Below are positions 55,064 to 64,000 of a stretch of DNA of 64,000 nt, piece by piece. The position numbers and the translations under genes were made by a program. The notes under the pieces were generated by a model. It worked only from the letters and a program-made list of their open reading frames with translations, did no database searches and was not told the origin of the DNA. The stretch comes from Candidatus Accumulibacter cognatus (GTDB taxonomy: Bacteria; Pseudomonadota; Gammaproteobacteria; Burkholderiales; Rhodocyclaceae), in the NCBI GenBank assembly GCA_013414765.1, contig CP058708.1:248001-312000 (forward strand). The letters run 5' to 3'. Each line of letters starts with the position of its first letter. The stretch's first letter is position 1.

Positions 55064-55960
55064 TCAGGTCTCTTCTGTCGGCAAGTCCGCCAACAGCATA
55101 CTGTTTTCGCGGCGCATTCGCCATTCGACGACGGTCTTGGCAAGTAATGTCACCAGCGCAAGCAAAGCCAGCACCGATGCTGACGCGAAAGCGCCCACCG
55201 CGTTGTATTCGTTGTACAGAATTTCCACATGTAATGGCAGGGTATTGGTCTCGCCGCGAATATGCCCGGAAACCACCGATACCGCACCGAACTCACCCAT
55301 CGCCCGAGCGTTGGAAAGGATCACGCCGTAAAGCAGACCCCACTTGATATTTGGCAGTGTTACGCGGCGGAACATCTGCCAGGCACTGGCACCGAGCGAG
55401 AGGGCAGCCTCTTCTTCTTCCGTCCCTTGCGATTGCATCAGCGGAATCAACTCGCGAGCGATGAACGGCGAGGTAATGAACAGGGTGACAACGATGATCC
55501 CTGGCAGCGCAAACACCACCTTGATGTCATGTGCCGCCAGCCATGGCCCGAAAAGCCCCTGGGCACCGAAGATCAGCAGAAAGACCAGACCCACGACCAC
55601 CGGCGATACGGCAAACGGCAGATCGATCAAGGTAATCAGCAAGCTCTTGCCCCTGAAATCGAACTTGGCGATCGCCCATGCTGCTGCGACACCAAAAACG
55701 ACGTTGAACGGTAGTACGAAGAACGCGACAAGAAGTGTCAAGCCAATCGCAGAACGGGTTTCAAGATCGTTCAAGGCGCCGGCGTATGCTGTCCAACCTG
55801 CGGCAAAAGCCTCTACAAAAACTGCCAGCAAAGGCAAGACAAGAAAGAAGAAGAGGAATCCGAGCCCGACAACCAGCAGCAGAGCACGCAACCAGCGCGG
55901 TTCGGCGTTTACCCGCCGCAAGCGCCCGTTCACTGGTGCGCTCCCATGCTTGGCGAACAT
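55064..55960 (-). CDS. cysW: Sulfate ABC transporter permease CysW
   Basis: About 298 residues, six membrane segments. The permease loop EEEAALSLGASAWQMFRRVTLPNIKWGLLYG is the EAA motif that contacts CysA. GAVSVVSGHIRGETNTLPLHVEILYNEY is a CysW signature. The start is given as ATG 55960, overlapping the end of cysT by 31 bp; an ATG at 55987 is also in frame. Confidence 0.93.
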   Translation of the reverse strand: MFAKHGSAPVNGRLRRVNAEPRWLRALLLVVGLGFLFFFLVLPLLAVFVEAFAAGWTAYAGALNDLETRSAIGLTLLVAFFVLPFNVVFGVAAAWAIAKFDFRGKSLLITLIDLPFAVSPVVVGLVFLLIFGAQGLFGPWLAAHDIKVVFALPGIIVVTLFITSPFIARELIPLMQSQGTEEEEAALSLGASAWQMFRRVTLPNIKWGLLYGVILSNARAMGEFGAVSVVSGHIRGETNTLPLHVEILYNEYNAVGAFASASVLALLALVTLLAKTVVEWRMRRENSMLLADLPTEET

Positions 55961-56811
55961 CCACTGTGCCGATTCATCGCCCACCACTGCAAGGCGTTTA
56001 CGGTGAGCAGCAGCACAAAGGAAATGATCAGCATGACCATCGCCAAGACGGTCGCGCCAACGACATCATACTGTTCGAGTTTGGAGATGATCAGCAAGGG
56101 CGTGATTTCCGAGATCAGGGGCATGTTGCCAGCAATGAAAATGACCGATCCGTATTCTCCGACAGAACGTGAAAAGGCCAGTGTGAAACCAGTGAGTAGC
56201 GCGGGGAAGATCGCCGGAAAGAGGACACGGATGAAGGTCTGCCAGCGCGAAGCACCCAGTGATGCGGCAGCCTCCTCGACCTCCGACTCGATATCCTCGA
56301 TCACCGGTTGTAGCGTGCGAACGACAAAAGGCAGACCGATAAAAGTCAGGGCAACGACGATGCCAAACGGCGTGAACGCCACCTTGACGCCTAGCGGCTC
56401 AAGGTATCGGCCAATCCAGCCATTGTCCGCATAAAGGGTGGCCAGGGTAATTCCGGCCACCGCCGTCGGCAATGCAAAGGGCAGATCGACCAAGGCATCA
56501 ATGGCACGCTTGCCTGGGAACGAGTAGCGCACGAGAATCCAGGCGACGATCAGACCAAAGAAGGCATTGATCGTCGCGGCCAGCAAAGATGCACCGAAGG
56601 TCACGCGATACGAAGCCAGTGCTCGTTCGCCCGTGGCGATCACCCAGAGATCGGCCGGGCCCAGCTGACTGGCCCGGAACGCCAGGCCGGAAAGCGGCAG
56701 CAGGACCAGCAACGACAGGTAAGCCAGGGTACAAGCCAGCGACAGGCCGAAACCGGGCAGGATCTGTCGGCGGGTAGCCGGTCTCAAACAGGACGATGAC
56801 CAGGCAGCCAC
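55930..56811 (-). CDS. cysT: Sulfate ABC transporter permease CysT
   Basis: About 293 residues with six membrane segments and the EAA loop EVEEAAASLGASRWQTFIRVLFPAIFPALL. GEYGSVIFIAGNMPLISEITPLLIISKLEQYD is typical of CysT. There is no ATG near the conserved start (SLACTLAYLSLLVLLPL); a GTG at 56811 with AGGTG upstream is the best candidate. It lies just after the binding protein. Confidence 0.93.
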   Translation of the reverse strand: MAAWSSSCLRPATRRQILPGFGLSLACTLAYLSLLVLLPLSGLAFRASQLGPADLWVIATGERALASYRVTFGASLLAATINAFFGLIVAWILVRYSFPGKRAIDALVDLPFALPTAVAGITLATLYADNGWIGRYLEPLGVKVAFTPFGIVVALTFIGLPFVVRTLQPVIEDIESEVEEAAASLGASRWQTFIRVLFPAIFPALLTGFTLAFSRSVGEYGSVIFIAGNMPLISEITPLLIISKLEQYDVVGATVLAMVMLIISFVLLLTVNALQWWAMNRHSGCSPSMGAHQ

Positions 56812-56821
56812 GGCAAGGCAC

Positions 56822-57826
56822 CTACTTCTGCTGATAGATCTGGTCGAAGGTCCCGCCATCCCGGAAGTGCGTCGGATAGGCCCTGGCCCAGCCGCCAAAA
56901 ACCTCGTCGACGCTGAAAGTCTTGATCGGGGGAAACTGCGCAGCGTACTTTTTCAGGATCTCCTGGTTTCGCGGCCGCAAATAGTTCTGAGCGGCGTTTT
57001 CCTGGCCCACCGGCGACCACAGGAAATCGAGATAAGCCTGCGCCGCCTTGCGCGTACCTTTCTTGTCGACCACCTTGTCGATGATGGCAACAGGAAATTC
57101 GGTGAGGATCGACAACGAAGGGTACACCACTTCGAACTCGCCTTTACCGAACTCACGGGCAATCAGTTCGGCCTCACTCTCGAAGGAAATCAGCACATCA
57201 CCGATCTTCCGCTGCATGAAAGTGGTGGTCGCATCGCGACCACCGGCGGCGAACAAGGGGACGTTCTTCAGCAGCCGGGCAACGAAATCCTGCGCTGCTC
57301 GGTCGTTGGCACCGGCCTGACTGAGTGCGTAGCCCCACGCGGCAAGATAGGTGTAACGGCCATTGCCGGTGTTCTTGGGATGCGGCAGGATCACCTGGAC
57401 TCCCGGTTTGACGAGATCGTTCCAGTCCTTCAAGCCTTTCGGGTTACCCTTGCGAACGATGAACACCATCGTCGACGTGTAGGGCGACGCGTTGTTTGGA
57501 AATTTCTTCGCGTAATCCTTGGCCACCAGCCCCTTCTCGGCAAGAAAGTCGACATCGGACGCCTGATTCATGGTCACCACATCGGCTTCCAGACCGTCGG
57601 CGACGGCCCGCACCTGCTTGCTCGATCCCGCGTGTGACTGTTTCAACTCGATCGACTCACCGGAAAGCGTTTTCCAGTGTTTCTGGAACATCGGGTTGTA
57701 GTCCTTGTAATAATCCCGGGCAACGTCGTACGAGACGTTAAGCAGGCTGCTGCCTTCTGCAAAAGCCCAGGTGACAGAAAAAGTTAACGTCAGGGCCAGG
57801 AACAACCGGCGAATCACTCGTAACAT
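56822..57826 (-). CDS. sbp: Sulfate-binding periplasmic protein
   Basis: 334 residues from ATG 57826 with GGAG six bases upstream. Signal peptide (LFLALTLTFSVTWAFA). The family start LLNVSYDVARDYYKDYN and HAGSSKQVRAVADGLEADVVTMNQASD, PHPKNTGNGRYTYLAAWGYAL are those of Sbp/CysP. It delivers sulfate (or thiosulfate) to CysT/CysW. First gene of the transporter operon; no Cys regulator (CysB) box could be fixed. Confidence 0.95.
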   Translation of the reverse strand: MLRVIRRLFLALTLTFSVTWAFAEGSSLLNVSYDVARDYYKDYNPMFQKHWKTLSGESIELKQSHAGSSKQVRAVADGLEADVVTMNQASDVDFLAEKGLVAKDYAKKFPNNASPYTSTMVFIVRKGNPKGLKDWNDLVKPGVQVILPHPKNTGNGRYTYLAAWGYALSQAGANDRAAQDFVARLLKNVPLFAAGGRDATTTFMQRKIGDVLISFESEAELIAREFGKGEFEVVYPSLSILTEFPVAIIDKVVDKKGTRKAAQAYLDFLWSPVGQENAAQNYLRPRNQEILKKYAAQFPPIKTFSVDEVFGGWARAYPTHFRDGGTFDQIYQQK

Positions 57827-57932
57827 ATCCGACTCCAGAAAAGTATTGCCACTATAGCCAAGGGTTTTAGAACCACAAAGCCTCAATGCTTATTTATTTA
57901 TACCTACAAGAGCTATGACGCCTGGAAACCGG

Positions 57933-57961
57933 TAAAAAAAAGCCACGGCGTACCGTGGCTT
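57933..57961 (-). terminator. Terminator after the endopeptidase gene
   Basis: AAGCCACGG (57940-57948) and CCGTGGCTT (57953-57961) with loop CGTA, preceded by an A run that reads as T on the minus strand. It lies 19 bp after the stop of pbpG and insulates the sulfate transporter operon. Confidence 0.85.
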
Positions 57962-57979
57962 GTCATTTGGAAAACCTGA

Positions 57980-59206
57980 TCAAACGCGTGTCGGCAGCTT
58001 ACCCGTTACTGATGCACTTTCCATCCAGCGCTTGATGCGATTGGCGTCGCCAATGCGGGTCTGCTTGCCGGCTGAGTCAAGCAGCACGATCACAACTGGC
58101 TTGTCCGCAACACGCGCCTGCATGACCAGACACTTGCCGGCTTCCTGAATGTAACCAGTTTTCGACAACCCGATCTCCCAGGTCGGACTACTGACCAACT
58201 GATTGGTGTTGTGAAAGTCGAGCTCGCGGCCCTTGACTTCGGTACGCACCCCAGGGGTTGTCGAGAACTCGCGAATCAAGGGATAGTGATGTGCCGCCGC
58301 AACCATTCGTGCCAAGTCATGTGCCGTGGAGACATTGTTGCTATTGAGACCAGTGGGATCCTCAAAATGCGAACTGCTCATCCCGAGCGAGGCCGCCTTA
58401 CGATTCATCGCCGCGACGAAAGCCGGCAAGCCACCCGGGTAATGGCGTCCGAGAGCATTAGCTGCGCGGTTCTCTGAGGACATCAGCGCAAGGAGCAGGG
58501 CCGTTTCACGCGTAATCACCGCACCTACTCCGAGGCGTGAACGGCTACCTCGCAGATAGTCAACATCCTCATCGGTGATCGTAATCGGCGACTGAAGATT
58601 GGGCATGCTGTCAAGTACGACCATCGCCGTCATCAGTTTGGTGATCGATGCAACCGGCACAATGGCGTTGGCGTTCTTTTCGTACAGCGGCTCACCACCG
58701 TCCTGGGCAATCACCAGTGCGGATCCCGACTGGACGGCCAAACGGCCCGGATCCTGCCAGAGATCGACATGACCGGCAAGAACTCTGGTCAGATTCTTTT
58801 TCTGGAACGAATGCGTCAACCCACCGTTTGCCTCTGGCTGGACATACTTACCGATCCGAGCGACGTGTGCGGACTCAGCCACTCGAACCCCTGACTTGTC
58901 CTTACGAGCCAAAGGTACAGCCATCCCGTGTCGGGTTGGCGGTAAAGCCTTGTCCTTGCCGGCGATTGGCTGGACCCCACCCCGGTTCCCCGAAGAACGT
59001 GAAGAATTCGCCCGGGCCACCGGCTCGACCTTGCCCTTCTGGGCGACTGCTTCCCCTTTGCCTTTCTGTACGACCGGCAAAGCCTTTCTCTTCTGTGACT
59101 CAGTCTTGCCTTGACCCTTCTCCAGCGCATGGGCCTCCCCCACCGTCAGCGTCGCCGTTCCCACCATGGCGCCCAGCAGCAATGCTGCTCTCAATGTCAT
59201 CCGCAT
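57980..59206 (-). CDS. pbpG: D-alanyl-D-alanine endopeptidase (PBP7-like)
   Basis: 408 residues. Signal peptide (RAALLLGAMVGTATLTVGEAHA), then a Lys/Gln/Arg-rich linker of about 100 residues that carries repeated QKGKGE/VARKDK-like units. The peptidase domain has the SxxK (ASITKLMTAMVVLDS), SxN (SSENRAANALGRHYPGG) and KTG (SKTGYIQEAGKC) motifs. It cuts D-Ala-meso-DAP cross-links. AGGAGG is seven bases before the ATG. The basic linker is unusually long. Confidence 0.93.
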   Translation of the reverse strand: MRMTLRAALLLGAMVGTATLTVGEAHALEKGQGKTESQKRKALPVVQKGKGEAVAQKGKVEPVARANSSRSSGNRGGVQPIAGKDKALPPTRHGMAVPLARKDKSGVRVAESAHVARIGKYVQPEANGGLTHSFQKKNLTRVLAGHVDLWQDPGRLAVQSGSALVIAQDGGEPLYEKNANAIVPVASITKLMTAMVVLDSMPNLQSPITITDEDVDYLRGSRSRLGVGAVITRETALLLALMSSENRAANALGRHYPGGLPAFVAAMNRKAASLGMSSSHFEDPTGLNSNNVSTAHDLARMVAAAHHYPLIREFSTTPGVRTEVKGRELDFHNTNQLVSSPTWEIGLSKTGYIQEAGKCLVMQARVADKPVVIVLLDSAGKQTRIGDANRIKRWMESASVTGKLPTRV

Positions 59207-59326
59207 TGCAAACCTCCTGCATGATCCAATATTTTGACCATTCTACAGCAGACCGCTGTCTGAACACTATAGCTCATGAAAAAGAAAGAGATACATAGAT
59301 GATATGATAAATCACATCAAGCGTGT

Positions 59327-60454
59327 TCAGTATTCAAGGAAAGCTTTGACTTCTCCACGACGCGCCATCGTGTCCTTGTAGCCGAGGTCGATCAATGCCT
59401 GGGTATAGGGTTGTTCGAAGAGGAGGTAACTGGTCAGAGCCCCGCCGCGTCGATTCATCGCCCCCAAGCCGCGCAACAACGTTCTCACCGTCAGGGGCAA
59501 CGCACGGGTATGGCGTGCGGCAAGGTAATCAATACGTTCGGATGGAGTGATGGTCAAAGACTGCACGGACCGCAGCCCAATATCCCCGCTGGTCAGCAAA
59601 TCTTCCGGGATTTTCGAGATAGCTTGGTTGATTCGCTCCATCCGTTCGACATCAACAGCCAGACTATCCAGAAAGATCGATGACAGCACATGCCCGGCAA
59701 TCTGTGCCAGGGTCGGATAGCTCTGGGAACTCTGCCGCCCCGTCGTATCGTTTATTTGCGCGACGCCGATGATCAGGATTTTCTCTGCGCCGAGATGGAT
59801 AGCAGGCGAAATTGGGGCCTGTTGGCGCATCGACCCATCGCCAAAATACTCGCGATTGAGGTACACCGCAGGAAAGATGAAAGGGAGCGCACTCGATGCC
59901 ATCAGATGTTCAACCGACAGATGTGCGCGACAGCCAACGCGATTCGTACGCTGCCATCTCTCCACCTCTGGATGCCCCTGAAAGAAACTGACGCCATGCC
60001 CCGTCGTGTAGCCCGATGCAGTAATGCTGAGAGCGTAAAGTGCGCCACTGGAGATGCAGCGGTCTATGTTGCCGAAATTCAATCGCTGTTCGAGAAGCCT
60101 GCGCAGCGGCTGATTATCCAGCAACGAACGCGGACTGCGCTGAATTACCCAGCCCAACAACAATGCACTCAGCCAGCGGGCCCCGGCGATTCCCATCCCT
60201 AGAGGATCAGACCGATAGATTTGCCCTGCGTGCATGTTACGCCAGACATCCGCCAGCGCTTCCACGGCAGAGCTGAAGTTGTTGGCATGACACGCCAGAG
60301 TAGCTGCATTGACGGCACCGGCAGAGGTGCCGCAAAGTATCGGGAATGGATTGGTCGTCGGGTCGCCGAGCAATTCACGAATGGCCAGCAGAGCGCCCAC
60401 CTGATACGCGGCCCGCGCGCCTCCGCCACCAAGAACAAGAGCAGTTTTTAACAT
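59327..60454 (-). CDS. Patatin-like phospholipase
   Basis: 375 residues. Oxyanion loop GGGGARAAYQVGAL, nucleophile elbow GTSAGAVNA (Ser in GxSxG) and the catalytic Asp in DGSMRQ form the patatin Ser-Asp dyad. Acts on phospholipid or acylglycerol. No signal peptide, so it is cytoplasmic or peripheral. GAGG sits directly before the ATG, so spacing is short. Similar to RssA/YchK-like proteins but longer at the C-terminus. Confidence 0.93.
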   Translation of the reverse strand: MLKTALVLGGGGARAAYQVGALLAIRELLGDPTTNPFPILCGTSAGAVNAATLACHANNFSSAVEALADVWRNMHAGQIYRSDPLGMGIAGARWLSALLLGWVIQRSPRSLLDNQPLRRLLEQRLNFGNIDRCISSGALYALSITASGYTTGHGVSFFQGHPEVERWQRTNRVGCRAHLSVEHLMASSALPFIFPAVYLNREYFGDGSMRQQAPISPAIHLGAEKILIIGVAQINDTTGRQSSQSYPTLAQIAGHVLSSIFLDSLAVDVERMERINQAISKIPEDLLTSGDIGLRSVQSLTITPSERIDYLAARHTRALPLTVRTLLRGLGAMNRRGGALTSYLLFEQPYTQALIDLGYKDTMARRGEVKAFLEY

Positions 60455-60568
60455 CCTCAGCTTACCGATGTCCGCTTGCCGGCTCAGATGCCGTCGTAAT
60501 CTTCACCGGCGCACTGGCAGCAATCCCGAATGTTATGGTCGCTGCTACGCGCAGAGGAGGATGGGAAC

Positions 60569-62869
60569 TCAGCGCTCATTCATCAGCTTGTCGACCACCG
60601 TCAGCGCGGTCATGTTGACAATCCGTCGAACCGTCGCCGTCGAAGTCAGGATATGTACCGGATGTGCCGCCCCGAGCAGGATCGGTCCAATCGTCAGATT
60701 ATCGCCTGACGCAATCTTCAGCAAATTGAATGAAATATTGGCTGCATCAAGGGTCGGCATGATCAGCAGGTTGGCTGTCCCCTTGAGACGCGCATCACTG
60801 GGGAATACCCGCTGCCGGATATGCTCGTCAAGTGCCGCATCACCGTGCATTTCGCCCTCAAGCTCCAGGCGCGGCGCGCGTTCCTTCAATAACTGCAGGG
60901 CCGTGCGCATCTTCAGTGCAGTGGGCGTGTTCGCTGAACCGAAGGACGAATGCGAGAGCAGTGCGACACGCGGGGTCACGCCAAAGCGGCGAACCTCGTC
61001 AGCAGCCAACAGAGTCATATCCACCAACTGCTCTGCCGACGGATCGTAACTGATGTAGGTATCGGCGATGAATAGCGTGCGATCCGGCAATACCAGGAGA
61101 CTCATCGCGTAGAGGTTGCGAACTCCCGGCGCCAGGCCGATGACATTTTCCACATACTCGCGATGCACGTCATGGCGACCGAAAGTACCGCAGATGAGGC
61201 CGTCAGCATCGCCCATGCGCACCATCATCGCGCCGAACAGCGAAGCGCGACGCCGTACCTCACGCCTGGCAAACTCGACCGAAACGCCTTTGCGCTCCAT
61301 CAAACGCCGGTATTCCCGCCAGTAAACATCGAAGTGCTCGTCGAAGAACTCGTTGTTGTCGGCGTATACGACATCGAAGTCTACCCCGGGAGACACACGC
61401 AGGTTCAATGCCTCGAGCTTACGAGTGATGTCTTTCAAGTCGCCAATCAGAATCGGCCTCGCGATCCCCTCGTCAACGATCACCTGCACGGCACGCAGCA
61501 CTCGATCATCTTCTCCTTCCGCAAAAACGATGCGCCTGGGAGCTTGCTTGGCCTGCGAGAAGACCGGTTTCATGATCAGGCCGAAGTGATAAACGAATTC
61601 GTCCAGACTTTCCCGATAGGCTTCGAGATCCTTGATGGGTCTGCTTGCCACCCCGGATGCCATGGCCGCTTCGGCAACCGCCGGTGCAATCTTGCCGATC
61701 AGGCGCGGATCGAAAGGATTCGGAATCAGATACTCCGGTCCGAAGTTGGAGTGCTTTTCGCCATACGCCTTAACCGCAACCTCGGATTGCTCGACGCGTG
61801 CGAGTTCAGAGATCGCCCTGACTGCGGCCAACTTCATCGCTTCGGTAATGGTGGTCGCGCCGACATCGAGGGCACCGCGAAAAATGAAGGGAAAGCACAG
61901 AACGTTATTGACCTGGTTCGGGTAGTCCGAACGGCCGGTAGCAATGATCGCGTCGTCGCGGATCGCCTGCACGTCTTCAGGCCGGATTTCCGGATTTGGA
62001 TTCGCCAATGCCATGATCAGTGGTGCAGGCGCCATCCTCGCCACCATCTCCTGCTTGAGAACTCCACCGGCCGACAACCCGAGAAAGACGTCGGCACCCT
62101 CGATCACGTCGGCCAATGTACGGGCATCGGTCCGCTTTGCGTAACGCCCCTTGATTTCGTCCATGTCTTCGACGCGGCCCTCATAGACCAGGCCCTTGAT
62201 GTCGGTTACCCAGATGTTCTCGACCGGGATGCCCAGCATCACCAGCAAGTCCAGACAAGCGAGTGCGGCGGCGCCGGCCCCCGAGGTGACCAGCTTGACC
62301 TGATGCAGTTCCTTGCCCTGCAGGAACAAGCCATTGAGAATGGCCGCGCCAACAACGATCGCCGTGCCGTGCTGATCGTCGTGAAAGACCGGAATCTTCA
62401 TCCTTTCGCGCAATTTCTTCTCGACATGGAAGCACTCCGGTGCCTTGATGTCTTCGAGGTTGATGCCACCAAAAGTCGGCTCCAGGGACGCGATGATTTC
62501 TACCAGGCGATCGGGATCGCGTTCCTCGATTTCCAGATCGAAAACGTCAATGTTGGCGAACTTTTTGAACAATACCGCCTTGCCTTCCATCACAGGTTTG
62601 GCTGCCAGCGGGCCGATTGCTCCAAGGCCAAGTACTGCGGTGCCATTGGTGATGACGCCGACCAGATTGGCACGTGAGGTCAGCGTGCTCGCTTCGCCCG
62701 GCAGGGCGGCAATCTCTTCGCAGGCGGCCGCTACCCCCGGAGAGTAGGCCATCGACAGGTCGTACTGGTTGGCCAGTTGCTTGGTCGGCTGTATCGATAC
62801 CTTGCCCGGCTTGGGATGGCGATGGTAGTACAGGGCGGCAGTCCGTAACTGGTCTTTTTCTTTCTTCAT
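60569..62869 (-). CDS. maeB: NADP-dependent malic enzyme, MaeB type
   Basis: 766 residues. The malic domain (about 1-400: [66 protein letters not shown]) decarboxylates malate to pyruvate with NADP. A C-terminal phosphotransacetylase-like domain (about 430-766) acts as a regulatory module in the enteric homologue. GGAGAG lies eight bases before the ATG. It faces away from pckG, another gene of the C4/C3 node. Confidence 0.95.
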   Translation of the reverse strand: MKKEKDQLRTAALYYHRHPKPGKVSIQPTKQLANQYDLSMAYSPGVAAACEEIAALPGEASTLTSRANLVGVITNGTAVLGLGAIGPLAAKPVMEGKAVLFKKFANIDVFDLEIEERDPDRLVEIIASLEPTFGGINLEDIKAPECFHVEKKLRERMKIPVFHDDQHGTAIVVGAAILNGLFLQGKELHQVKLVTSGAGAAALACLDLLVMLGIPVENIWVTDIKGLVYEGRVEDMDEIKGRYAKRTDARTLADVIEGADVFLGLSAGGVLKQEMVARMAPAPLIMALANPNPEIRPEDVQAIRDDAIIATGRSDYPNQVNNVLCFPFIFRGALDVGATTITEAMKLAAVRAISELARVEQSEVAVKAYGEKHSNFGPEYLIPNPFDPRLIGKIAPAVAEAAMASGVASRPIKDLEAYRESLDEFVYHFGLIMKPVFSQAKQAPRRIVFAEGEDDRVLRAVQVIVDEGIARPILIGDLKDITRKLEALNLRVSPGVDFDVVYADNNEFFDEHFDVYWREYRRLMERKGVSVEFARREVRRRASLFGAMMVRMGDADGLICGTFGRHDVHREYVENVIGLAPGVRNLYAMSLLVLPDRTLFIADTYISYDPSAEQLVDMTLLAADEVRRFGVTPRVALLSHSSFGSANTPTALKMRTALQLLKERAPRLELEGEMHGDAALDEHIRQRVFPSDARLKGTANLLIMPTLDAANISFNLLKIASGDNLTIGPILLGAAHPVHILTSTATVRRIVNMTALTVVDKLMNER

Positions 62870-63216
62870 CGTTCACTCTCCTGACGGGTATCAATGTACA
62901 GCAACATCGTATGGCTGACCGACAACCCACTCGCTTTCGTCAGATCGCGGATGCCTTCCCGGTGGACCAACATCTGTCGATGGAGCGTTGGTGCAGGTCG
63001 GACCTGTGGCATAATTACACAAACTACGACCTCCTTGTAGCACCCGTGCCTCGCATGCTGTTATCCGCCCTGCACCCGGCTTGTTTTTCACCCGCCGCGA
63101 CCGACGCGCCGCACCCAAATGGGCCGGAATTCCATTCCGCCTTCCGGCCGTTTTTCCCTGCCCGCGCCGCTCCACGGTAACTTCTGCTTCTCTACCTTCC
63201 TTCGAGAGTGATCACC
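62870..63216. other. Divergent intergenic region between maeB and pckG
   Basis: About 347 bp without a supported gene. Both genes start outward from here, so each needs a promoter in this space. No sigma-70 box pair, operator or riboswitch could be fixed by eye. A long minus-strand frame over the right end is a shadow of pckG. Confidence 0.5.

Positions 63217-64000
<784 letters not shown>

Noticed and set aside
61163-62677. 504-codon plus-strand frame
   Set aside because: Antisense to maeB, whose protein is complete and well conserved.

Overview
This 64 kb window reads as the chromosome of a GC-rich betaproteobacterium, most likely Rhodocyclales and possibly relatives of Candidatus Accumulibacter. 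I base that on gene order (leuC-leuD-leuB-asd-fimV-truA ... trpF-trpB-trpA-accD-folC-SPOR-cvpA-purF-metZ; argH divergent from an AlgZ/AlgR-like pair; hemA-prfA-prmC-grxD), on the PEP-CTERM protein and on a GTP-type PEP carboxykinase. No rRNA, tRNA or CRISPR array was seen.

Layout. 1-619 is the 3' part of a formylglycine-generating-enzyme-like (SUMF1 fold) gene. 713-10028 and 15664-24730 (all minus strand) are two halves of one conserved housekeeping cluster for methionine, purine, folate, fatty acid, tryptophan, tRNA modification, cell pole and leucine/aspartate functions. The halves are separated between trpF and truA by about 5.6 kb of accessory DNA: a decayed IS3 element, a Phd/RelE-type toxin-antitoxin pair, a PD-(D/E)XK/DUF5655 gene split by an IS1182-like element, and an IS630 remnant.

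24.9-38.7 kb is an accessory region. It holds a PEP-CTERM protein gene and a truncated tandem copy of it, an IS630 element, an IS5 3' remnant, a 163-bp MITE-like element carrying an IS903-type insertion, a five-gene minus-strand unit (beta-barrel protein, Cys-type arylsulfatase, two small secreted proteins, a twice-broken DUF2092 gene), a second IS1182-like element, an IS66 remnant and an IS4 element. Several insertions can be placed to the base by their target-site duplications.

38.7-64 kb returns to core genes: a repeat-rich secreted protein, cobA, an AlgR/AlgZ-like two-component pair, argH, a Ser/Thr kinase fused to a cyclic-nucleotide-binding domain, a lipoprotein, grxD, prmC, prfA, hemA; then a tightly packed unit of a small phosphate-binding-like periplasmic protein, a porin and a membrane GGDEF/EAL protein; then a sulfate ABC transporter (binding protein, CysT, CysW, CysA), a D-Ala-D-Ala endopeptidase, a patatin-like phospholipase, malic enzyme (maeB) and the 5' part of GTP-dependent PEP carboxykinase (pckG). 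The last two face away from each other and link C4 acids to the PEP/pyruvate node.

The most noteworthy points are the nested MITE/IS903 structure with both target duplications intact, the exact reconstruction of the IS1182-split DUF5655 gene, the arylsulfatase unit in a genome region that also encodes an FGE-fold protein without the catalytic cysteine pair, and the binding protein-porin-GGDEF/EAL operon as a candidate envelope-sensing module.
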